This document shows positions 1-6,189 of a DNA stretch of 12,300 nt, in pieces (within the stretch, counting starts at the first letter, position 1; each line of letters opens with the position of its first letter). Source of the stretch: Comamonadaceae bacterium. GTDB taxonomy: Bacteria > Pseudomonadota > Gammaproteobacteria > Burkholderiales > Burkholderiaceae_C. A program made the position numbers and the translations under genes. The notes beneath the pieces were generated by a model, which worked only from the letters and a program-made list of their open reading frames with translations, did not search any database and was not told the DNA's origin. The stretch lies in the NCBI GenBank assembly GCA_947494405.1, contig CANLWQ010000029.1:1-12300 (forward strand), in the 5' to 3' direction.

Positions 1-936
1 ACTCCACTGGACCGCGTGGGCATTTACGTGCCCGGCGGCAAGGCGGCTTATCCGTCCAGCGTGCTGATGAACGCCATTCCCGCCCATGTGGCGGGCGTGG
101 CCGACATCATCATGGTGGTGCCCACGCCCAAGGCAGAAAAAAATCAGCTGGTGCTGGCCGCCGCTTATGTGGCGGGTGTCAGCCGTGTGTTCACCATTGG
201 TGGTGCGCAAGCGGTGGCAGCGCTGGCTTACGGTACCGCCACGGTGCCGGCGGTCGACAAAATCACCGGCCCTGGCAACGCTTATGTGGCGGCTGCCAAG
301 CGGCGCGTGTTTGGCACAGTGGGCATTGACATGATTGCAGGGCCCAGCGAGATTTTGGTCTTGGCCGATGGCTCTACCCCGCCCGAGTGGGTGGCCATGG
401 ATTTGTTCAGCCAAGCCGAGCACGACGAGTTGGCGCAAAGCATTTTGTTGTGCCCAGACGCGGCTTACATTGATGCGGTGCAAGCTGCCATCGGCCGCTT
501 GCTGCCCGATATGCCCAGGCGCGACATCATTGCTGCATCCCTCAATGGCCGTGGTGCACTCATACACACCCGCAGCATGCAAGAGGCTTGCGAGATCAGC
601 AACCGTATCGCGCCCGAGCATTTAGAGGTGAGCAGCCGCAACCCGCACGAATGGGAGCCGTTGCTCAAACACGCGGGCGCTATCTTTTTGGGGGCTTACA
701 CCAGCGAAAGCTTGGGCGACTATTGCGCAGGTCCCAACCATGTGCTGCCCACCTCAGGCACGGCGCGTTTTTCTTCGCCTTTGGGCGTGTACGACTTTCA
801 AAAGCGCAGCAGCTTGATCGAGGTATCCGAAGCGGGTGCGCAGGTACTGGGTCAAATTGCCTCGGTTCTCGCCTTAGGCGAGGGTTTGCAAGCCCATGCC
901 CGCGCAGCGCAAATGCGACTCAAAAGTAATAATTAA
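1..936 (+). CDS. hisD: Histidinol dehydrogenase, 5'-truncated by window edge
   Basis: Zinc enzyme that oxidises L-histidinol to L-histidine in two NAD-dependent steps, the end of histidine biosynthesis in the cytosol. The frame is open from base 1 and encodes 311 residues; comparison with the roughly 430-residue family suggests about 120 N-terminal residues lie outside the window. Family signatures are visible: [15 protein letters not shown] near the start, [14 protein letters not shown], and [10 protein letters not shown]. Numbering from base 1, the expected catalytic and zinc residues are all present: Q138 and H141 (SQAEHDEL), E206 and H207 (APEHLE), D240 (GDYCAGPNH) and H299 (EGLQAHA). They match E. 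coli Q259, H262, E326, H327, D360 and H419 at a constant offset of 120-121. The gene therefore looks functional. It ends with an AT-rich tail encoding KSNN and is followed by a Cfa-like gene rather than hisC. Confidence 0.97.
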   Translation, partial: TPLDRVGIYVPGGKAAYPSSVLMNAIPAHVAGVADIIMVVPTPKAEKNQLVLAAAYVAGVSRVFTIGGAQAVAALAYGTATVPAVDKITGPGNAYVAAAKRRVFGTVGIDMIAGPSEILVLADGSTPPEWVAMDLFSQAEHDELAQSILLCPDAAYIDAVQAAIGRLLPDMPRRDIIAASLNGRGALIHTRSMQEACEISNRIAPEHLEVSSRNPHEWEPLLKHAGAIFLGAYTSESLGDYCAGPNHVLPTSGTARFSSPLGVYDFQKRSSLIEVSEAGAQVLGQIASVLALGEGLQAHARAAQMRLKSNN

Positions 937-1010
937 AAGCATATTTATTTCAATAAACTAAATATAAAGTAACATAATACTCTCGATAAATTTTCTTACT
1001 GAGGGTATTC
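937..1010 (+). promoter_or_regulatory. AT-rich spacer with promoter-like elements before the Cfa-like gene
   Basis: This 74-base spacer is strikingly AT-rich against GC-rich surroundings. CATAAT at 973-978 matches a sigma-70 -10 box in five of six positions, and TATAAA at 963-968 is a second candidate. No good -35 box lies at the ideal distance; TCAATA at 950-955, 17 bases upstream of the first candidate, matches only three of six. Upstream of the -10 candidate is a dyad: ATATTTA at 941-947 with its inverse TAAATAT at 959-965, enclosing a second pair TTTATT at 944-949 and AATAAA at 952-957. That could be an operator or simply low-complexity DNA. No T-tailed hairpin follows hisD. A separate promoter for the downstream gene is likely, but its exact position is inferred. 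Confidence 0.5.
1001..1005 (+). promoter_or_regulatory. Ribosome binding site of the Cfa-like gene
   Basis: GAGGG lies five bases before the ATG at 1011 and is a good Shine-Dalgarno match. It supports that ATG over the in-frame ATG four codons later. Confidence 0.75.
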
Positions 1011-2207
1011 ATGTCCATTGTCATGCCGAACTTGCCTGTCGGCAAATCGAAGAGCTTTGTTCCTGCCAAACACGACAGTGGCGTACAAACCCAAGACTGG
1101 CTGGCGCAAGTGCTGGCATCTGCCGACATCCATTTGAATGGCAGCCGAGCGTGGGACATACAAATCAATCACCCCCAGTTGTTGAATCGCTTGCTTAAGC
1201 AAGGCGGTGTGGCTTTGGGTGACAGTTACATGGACGGTTGGTGGGAGTGTCAAGCCATAGACCTCATGCTCGAGCGAGCCATGCATGCGCGTTTACATGA
1301 AAAGCTGCAAACCCCAAGGGCTTGGTGGGAGGGCTTCAAGCGTCATCTGCGTCAAAGCGATAACCAGGGTCCGTCGCGGGTGGTGGGCCGCATGCATTAC
1401 CAAGTGGGTAACCCCGTGTACCAAGCCATGTTCGACCCCCAAATGACCCACAGTTGTGCCTACTGGGTCGAGGGTGCGCAGACCTTGGAAGAGGCGCAAT
1501 TGGCGAAATTAGAAATGATTTGCCGCAAGTTGCAACTCAAGCCCGGCATGCGGGTCCTAGACCTCGGCTGCGGTTGGGGCAGCTTTATGCGTTATGCCGC
1601 TGAGCGTTACGGCGTCACGGTACTGGGCTTGACCCACTCTGAAGAGCAACTCAAATTGGGTCAACAACTTGCGCGTTCACTGCCGGTGCAGTTCGAGCTG
1701 AGCGATTACCGCCAATTCAACCCGAACAGCAAATCGCGTTTTGACCGCATTGTCAGCATAGGTTTGTTTGATCAACTGGGACACAATAATTTCTCAGCGT
1801 TCTTTCAAACCGCCAAACGCAGCTTAAAGGACGACGGCTGGATGCTGCTGCAAACCCAAGGCAAGCACCCAAGCTCGGGCTTGGTTGATGCGTGGGACAA
1901 CAAACACATTCACGCGCCAGGCTATGTGCCCCGACTCGACGAGGTGACCCAAGCCAGCGAAGCGCATTTCGTGGTGGAAGATGTGCATAACTTTGGTGCA
2001 GACTATGACCGCACTTTGCAGCATTGGCACCAACGTTTCGAGATGGCGTGGCCGCAATTGCGCTTATCCCATGACGAACGTTTTTACCGCATGTGGCGTT
2101 TTCATTTGCTCAGCAGCGCAGCGAGTTTTCGCACACGACACAAGCAGATGTGGCAACTGGTGTTGTCGCCCAAGGGCTTGCACAAAGTCTTTCGCAGAAA
2201 CTATTAA
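1011..2207 (+). CDS. cfa: Cyclopropane-fatty-acyl-phospholipid synthase homologue with altered active site
   Basis: SAM-dependent methyltransferase of the Cfa family, which adds a methylene across double bonds of membrane phospholipid acyl chains. At 398 residues it is close to E. coli Cfa (382). The N-terminal lipid-binding domain is present (about residues 40-120, with LGDSYMDGWWE), followed by HYQVGNPVYQAMFDP, SCAYW (C149) and the SAM-binding loop VLDLGCGWGS (182-191). The C-terminal part has VEDVHNFGADYD (Y332) and FRTRHKQMWQLV. Compared with E. coli Cfa recalled from memory, C139 and Y317 are kept (C149, Y332), but E239 is D254, H240 is Q255, H266 is Q281, I268 is Q283 and C354 is S369. 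The first of these and Q281/Q283 belong to the bicarbonate site, so the chemistry may differ from true cyclopropanation. The family assignment is firm, the exact product is not. It is probably monocistronic and overlaps the convergent ABC gene by 4 bases. Confidence 0.9.
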   Translation: MSIVMPNLPVGKSKSFVPAKHDSGVQTQDWLAQVLASADIHLNGSRAWDIQINHPQLLNRLLKQGGVALGDSYMDGWWECQAIDLMLERAMHARLHEKLQTPRAWWEGFKRHLRQSDNQGPSRVVGRMHYQVGNPVYQAMFDPQMTHSCAYWVEGAQTLEEAQLAKLEMICRKLQLKPGMRVLDLGCGWGSFMRYAAERYGVTVLGLTHSEEQLKLGQQLARSLPVQFELSDYRQFNPNSKSRFDRIVSIGLFDQLGHNNFSAFFQTAKRSLKDDGWMLLQTQGKHPSSGLVDAWDNKHIHAPGYVPRLDEVTQASEAHFVVEDVHNFGADYDRTLQHWHQRFEMAWPQLRLSHDERFYRMWRFHLLSSAASFRTRHKQMWQLVLSPKGLHKVFRRNY

Positions 2208-4036
2208 TGACTCACTTGCATCACATAGCTCTTGGTGCTGCCCTCAGAGGCATTCACCAACTGCCATAAACGCTGGTGGTAGGCCGCCACACTGGGTCTG
2301 TGCGCCACCGACACCAAGGCGCCACCATTGGCCTTGACCATGGCCAATAAGCGTTCGTAAATCACTTTTTCCGTCGCCTCATCCAAAGCGCTGGTGGCTT
2401 CATCCGCAAACACCCAAAGCGGTTGCTTCAAAAACACCCGCGCCATGGCCAAGCGCTGCGCTTCACCGCCCGAGAGTTGCTGACTCCATTGACCGACTTT
2501 GTCGAGTTGGGTGATGTACTGGGGTAACACCGCCATCATCAAAGCTTGCTGTAAATCGACATCGGTGTAGGCGCCTATTTCACCTGGGTAGCAAAGTGCA
2601 TCGCGCAGCCGGCCTTCGGGGAAATAAGGCCGTTGGGGCACGAACATGCTGTCGGCAGGCAAGGACACCGCCTCGTAAAGCGACAAGGGCTGACGCTGCC
2701 CATCCCAGCCGCGCACATAAGGCCAAATACCGGCCAGCACCCGCAGCAAAGTGGATTTGCCGCTGCCAGAGGGGCCGCGAATCAGCACAGAGTCGCCTGG
2801 CCTGACTTCCAGCACCACGTCGTCTAGCAAAACGGTTCTGTCGGGCAAGCTGATGGTGAGCGCAGAGGTCTTGAGCGACAAAGGCGCAACCTGGTTGTCA
2901 GCGGGCGCATGCACCATCGCAAAAGAGATGGAACGCATGGTTTCCATTTGATCTAAAAAGCCATGTAAGCGCTGGGTGGTGGCGCTCCATGACGCCAGCC
3001 GTGGATAGTTGCTGACCAGCCAGCTCAAGGACTCTTGCACTTGGCCGAATGCCGAAGAAATTTGCATCAACTCGCCCAGCTGTATGCTGCCGCTGAAATA
3101 ACGCGGGGCGGCTACCAACATGGGAAACACCACCGCCGCTTGACCATAGGCCGAGCTGAACCAGGTGAAGCGCTTTTGCACCTTGAGCAGATTTAAAAAA
3201 TTGTCCACCACGCTGGTAAAACGCTTTTGCAAAGACACCCGCTCAAACTCAGCGCCCTTGTCCAGCGCAATCGCTTCGCTGTACTCGCGCACACGCATCA
3301 GGTGGTGACGAAAATTGGCTTCCAAGCGCTGTTGGGCAAAATTCAGCGGCGACATAGAGCGGCCTAAATAGTGGCCTATCAAACTGCCGAATATGGCGTA
3401 GAGCAGAGCCATCCACACCATAAACCCAGGAATGGTGAACACATAGTCTTGGTAGTGGAAATCAAAACTGCCCGACAACATCCACAAAATACCGACAAAG
3501 CTGCCAAGCGTGACCACCGCGTCCAGCAAGCCCAGACTCAAGCCCACGGTGTCAGAGGTAAACATTTGAATGTCTTCTTGAATGCGCTGATCGGGGTTGT
3601 CCGATGGCGGCGCGCCGTCGCCCAGATTGGAGAACTGGCGCAACTCCAGTTGGTAAAAAATATTGTGGGTGGTCCAGCGCTGCAAAAAGTCTTTGGTCAT
3701 CCAAGCGCGCCAGCGAATTTCCAGCAACTGCGTGAGGTAAAACCTATAGACCGCGACCACAATGAAGGCGCCCGCCAGCATGGCGAACACTTGCAACTGC
3801 TGCCAAAACACCTCGGCATCACGGTTTTGCAAGGCGTCATAAAAAACCCGGTTCCAGTCATTGAGCAAAACCAAGACATAAACCATGCCCAAATTCAGGC
3901 CTATACAGGCCAGCAACAAAAACCTGGCTCGCCAGCGTTCTTGCGAGCGGAAATACGGCAACGACAATTGCCAGACGTTGCTTAAATGGGTGAGGACTTT
4001 GCGCCACATCTGGCGCGCAGGGGTGAACAGGCTCAT
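2204..4036 (-). CDS. ABC transporter, fused permease and ATPase (YddA/BacA/ABCD type)
   Basis: A 610-residue half-transporter with membrane domain and nucleotide-binding domain in one chain, expected to work as an inner-membrane homodimer. The membrane domain (about 20-365) has hydrophobic segments near 38-58, 83-100, 168-188, 200-222 and 298-310, and carries DNPDQRIQEDI (147-156), a hallmark of the ABC_membrane_2 group that includes E. coli YddA, BacA-like proteins and peroxisomal ABCD transporters. The ATPase domain shows Walker A GPSGSGKST (421-429), Q-loop VPQRPYFPEG (Q468), signature LSGGE (521-525), Walker B WVFADEAT (541-548) and H-loop H579, so it should be active. Substrate cannot be told: relatives move peptides, cobalamin or acyl-CoA. 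Its ATG abuts the TAG of the nucleotidase gene with no spacer, implying translational coupling; the Shine-Dalgarno is weak. Its 3' end overlaps the Cfa-like gene by 4 bases. Confidence 0.9.
   Translation of the reverse strand: MSLFTPARQMWRKVLTHLSNVWQLSLPYFRSQERWRARFLLLACIGLNLGMVYVLVLLNDWNRVFYDALQNRDAEVFWQQLQVFAMLAGAFIVVAVYRFYLTQLLEIRWRAWMTKDFLQRWTTHNIFYQLELRQFSNLGDGAPPSDNPDQRIQEDIQMFTSDTVGLSLGLLDAVVTLGSFVGILWMLSGSFDFHYQDYVFTIPGFMVWMALLYAIFGSLIGHYLGRSMSPLNFAQQRLEANFRHHLMRVREYSEAIALDKGAEFERVSLQKRFTSVVDNFLNLLKVQKRFTWFSSAYGQAAVVFPMLVAAPRYFSGSIQLGELMQISSAFGQVQESLSWLVSNYPRLASWSATTQRLHGFLDQMETMRSISFAMVHAPADNQVAPLSLKTSALTISLPDRTVLLDDVVLEVRPGDSVLIRGPSGSGKSTLLRVLAGIWPYVRGWDGQRQPLSLYEAVSLPADSMFVPQRPYFPEGRLRDALCYPGEIGAYTDVDLQQALMMAVLPQYITQLDKVGQWSQQLSGGEAQRLAMARVFLKQPLWVFADEATSALDEATEKVIYERLLAMVKANGGALVSVAHRPSVAAYHQRLWQLVNASEGSTKSYVMQVSH
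2232..2260. terminator. Possible stem-loop just past the convergent stop codons
   Basis: TTGGTG at 2232-2237 pairs with CACCAA at 2255-2260, and inside it TGCC at 2239-2242 pairs with GGCA at 2249-2252 around a six-base loop. The structure starts 25 bases after the stop of the Cfa-like gene and lies inside the 3' coding end of the opposing ABC gene. No T-run follows on either strand, so it is not a standard intrinsic terminator. It could protect the 3' end of the plus-strand mRNA or be chance. Confidence 0.22.
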
Positions 4037-4951
4037 CTAATCTTTTTCATTAACAAGAGGCGTATTTTGCACTCCGCTGGCCACATGCCCCGCCGGCACA
4101 TGGCGCGCCGCAGATTCAATATGGCCGGTTTGGTCATCAAAGAAAAAATCGGGCTCGAATTCGCGCAAAAACTCACCCTTGGCCAAGCCGCCCAAAAACA
4201 TGGCTTCATCCACCTGAATATTCCATTGCATCAGCGTGCGTATGGCGCGCTCGTGTGCGGGCGCGCTGCGCGCAGTCACCAGCGCTGTGCGTATGCCCAT
4301 GTGCGGCGTGCCTTCGGTTTGCAAACGGTGCAAAGCCGCCAACAGCGGCTTGAAGGGGCCGGCCGACAAGGGCTGCCAAGCTTTGTCTTTCTCGTGTTGT
4401 TGAAAAGCGGTCAAGCCTTGCGACTGAAACACCCGCTCGGCCTCGTCGCTGAACAGCACCGCGTCGCCGTCAAATGCGATGCGCACTTCATGCGGATGCG
4501 CCTCAGACGCGTGCGCCGAATGCGGGTAGACCTGCGCGGCGGGCACACCGGCGTCAAGAGCAGCGCGCACATCCTTTAAGTGGGTGGACAAAAACAAATT
4601 GGCGTTGAGCGGCTTTAAATAGCGCCACGGCGGTTGGCCTCGTGTGAAACTGCCGCGTTGAATGTCCAAGCCGTAGTGCTGGGCCGAGCGAAACACCCGC
4701 ATACCACTGACCGGGTCGTTGCGCGAAAGAATGACCACCTCCACGCGTTGTGCCTCGGGCGTGTTGAACGCCAACAGCTTTTGCACCAGTGAGAAGGCTA
4801 CGCCCGGCTTGGCAGGGGTTTCCAAGCGCTGCAACTGCAAGTCCATGTAAGCGCGGTCGTCCGTTTGCTCGAACACAAGGTTCTCTTCTTCGAAGTCGAA
4901 CAAGGCGCGCGAAGAAATGGCCACCACCAATTTGCCGTCAAGACTTGCCAT
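4037..4951 (-). CDS. Cytosolic 5'-nucleotidase, cN-I family (HAD-type)
   Basis: A 304-residue protein of the 5'-nucleotidase family that includes vertebrate cytosolic 5'-nucleotidase I, which hydrolyses nucleoside monophosphates, mainly AMP, to nucleosides. N-terminal AISSRALFDFEEEN (11-24) is a family signature. The HAD-type motifs follow: DGD with nucleophile D161 and D163 (AFDGDAVLFSDE), motif II T226 in LVTARS, the motif III lysine K258 in GGLAKGEFL, and motif IV FFDDQ with D272 and D273. No signal peptide or membrane segment is seen, so it is cytosolic. It starts 11 bases after the gspF stop with a strong AAGGGG ribosome site overlapping that stop, and runs directly into the ABC gene. 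This places it on the gsp transcript, although no T2SS role is known for the family. Substrate preference is inferred from the family, not seen. Confidence 0.9.
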   Translation of the reverse strand: MASLDGKLVVAISSRALFDFEEENLVFEQTDDRAYMDLQLQRLETPAKPGVAFSLVQKLLAFNTPEAQRVEVVILSRNDPVSGMRVFRSAQHYGLDIQRGSFTRGQPPWRYLKPLNANLFLSTHLKDVRAALDAGVPAAQVYPHSAHASEAHPHEVRIAFDGDAVLFSDEAERVFQSQGLTAFQQHEKDKAWQPLSAGPFKPLLAALHRLQTEGTPHMGIRTALVTARSAPAHERAIRTLMQWNIQVDEAMFLGGLAKGEFLREFEPDFFFDDQTGHIESAARHVPAGHVASGVQNTPLVNEKD

Positions 4952-4958
4952 GGCCGTG

Positions 4959-4964
4959 CCCCTT
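4959..4964 (-). promoter_or_regulatory. Ribosome binding site of the 5'-nucleotidase gene
   Basis: On the minus strand AAGGGG sits seven bases before the ATG and uses the last two bases of the gspF stop codon. It is among the best Shine-Dalgarno sequences in the minus-strand block and fixes the nucleotidase start. Confidence 0.75.
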
Positions 4965-6183
4965 ATTGAACGAACTGGTTGAGTTCGATGATGGGCAACA
5001 TCACCGCCAACACAATCAACATGACCACCAAACCCATGGTCACAATCAACAGAGGTTCTAACACGGTGGCCAATTGCATGGCGCGGCGTTGCACCTCTTC
5101 GCCCAAATGCTCGGCAGCATGGCTCAACATTTGCGGCAACTGGCCGGTTTGTTCACCCAAACGGGCAAACATGGACAACACCCCAGGCAGGCGTTTGTTT
5201 TGCGCCAAGGCGCTGGCCAGTGGCGCGCCCTCGCGCACTAAATCAATGGCTTGCATGGCGTGCTCGCGCAGCGCCATATTGGAGAGGGTATGCGCTGCGG
5301 TTTGCAAGGCTTTCAAAATCGGCACACCCGCACCCACCAACAGCGCCAAGGTGCTGGCAAAACGCGCCGCGTTATAGCCCAGGCTTAAGCGCCCCAGCAA
5401 GGGCAGCTTGAGCCAAGCTTGGTCATACGCCAAGCGAAAAGCGGTTTGGCGCAGCAATACCCGCAACACCACAAAGCCTGCGATCAGCAGTACCAAGCCG
5501 GCCAGCCAAGTCGCTTGCACCACTTCGCTGATGAACAGCATGGCGACCGTGAGGGCAGGCAAGCTGCGTTGGGTGCTGGTGAAGACTTGCGCGACTTGCG
5601 GCACCACATAGGCCAGCAAAAACAGCACGATCAGCAAAGCCACACCGCTGACAATCGCGGGGTAGAGGGAGGCCGCCAGCAATTTGCTGCGCATGGCGTG
5701 TGCACTTTCTTGGTCTTTGGCCAGTTGCAACAGCACCGAACCTAAGCGTCCGCTTTGCTCACCAGCTTCTATGACGGCGGTATACAAATTGTCGAACTCA
5801 CGCGGGTGCTGCGCCAAGGCTTGGGCCAGTGGTGCGCCTGCATTCACTTCGGCGCGCACTTGCGCCACCAAGTCGCGCTGCGCAGGCGTGGGGGCTTCAT
5901 CGCTCAAAGCACTCAAAGCCCGCTCCAATGGCAAACCCGCGCCCACCAAGCTGGCGAGTTGGCGGGTCCACACCACCAAGTCGGTGCGGCTGAATGCCCG
6001 TGCTTGCCACAGCACCACATCGCCCGCAGCACGGGGTTTTTCTTGCGCCATCAAGTCCAGCTTCAAAGGAATGAGCGACTGGGCGCGCAACTGGGTTTTC
6101 GCCGCCCGTTCGGAGTCGGCTTCTATCACGCCATGTTCGGTGGCGCCGCTTTCGGTGATGGCTTCGTAGGTGTAGGCGGGCAT
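4963..6183 (-). CDS. gspF: Type II secretion inner-membrane platform protein GspF
   Basis: Polytopic core of the T2SS assembly platform; it sits in the inner membrane and couples the GspE ATPase to pseudopilus growth. At 406 residues it has the usual family length. The N-terminus MPAYTYEAITESG is typical. Two homologous T2SSF domains are visible, about 70-195 (FSRTDLVVWTRQLASLVGAGLPLERAL) split here as FSRTDLVVWTRQ and GAGLPLERAL, and about 272-396 (RFASTLALLVGAGVPILKAL). Each contains the EAGEQSGRL or LGEQTGQLP signature (139-147, 342-350). Hydrophobic segments lie near 173-194, 224-243 and 376-398, matching the known three-helix topology. It starts 6 bases after the gspE stop with only a weak ribosome site, suggesting coupling. 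It is the last recognisable secretion gene of the block; the nucleotidase gene follows after 11 bases. Confidence 0.96.
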   Translation of the reverse strand: MPAYTYEAITESGATEHGVIEADSERAAKTQLRAQSLIPLKLDLMAQEKPRAAGDVVLWQARAFSRTDLVVWTRQLASLVGAGLPLERALSALSDEAPTPAQRDLVAQVRAEVNAGAPLAQALAQHPREFDNLYTAVIEAGEQSGRLGSVLLQLAKDQESAHAMRSKLLAASLYPAIVSGVALLIVLFLLAYVVPQVAQVFTSTQRSLPALTVAMLFISEVVQATWLAGLVLLIAGFVVLRVLLRQTAFRLAYDQAWLKLPLLGRLSLGYNAARFASTLALLVGAGVPILKALQTAAHTLSNMALREHAMQAIDLVREGAPLASALAQNKRLPGVLSMFARLGEQTGQLPQMLSHAAEHLGEEVQRRAMQLATVLEPLLIVTMGLVVMLIVLAVMLPIIELNQFVQ

Positions 6184-6189
6184 GGCTAC

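Noticed and set aside
2168..2177. GCCCAAGGGC palindrome near the end of the Cfa-like gene as a terminator
   Set aside because: The loop would be only two bases, it lies within coding sequence, and no T-run follows on either strand.
3371..4579. Two successive plus-strand open frames (204 and 197 codons) opposite the ABC and nucleotidase genes
   Set aside because: Both are antisense to genes with complete catalytic motifs; the translations are Gln/His/Arg-rich without family features.
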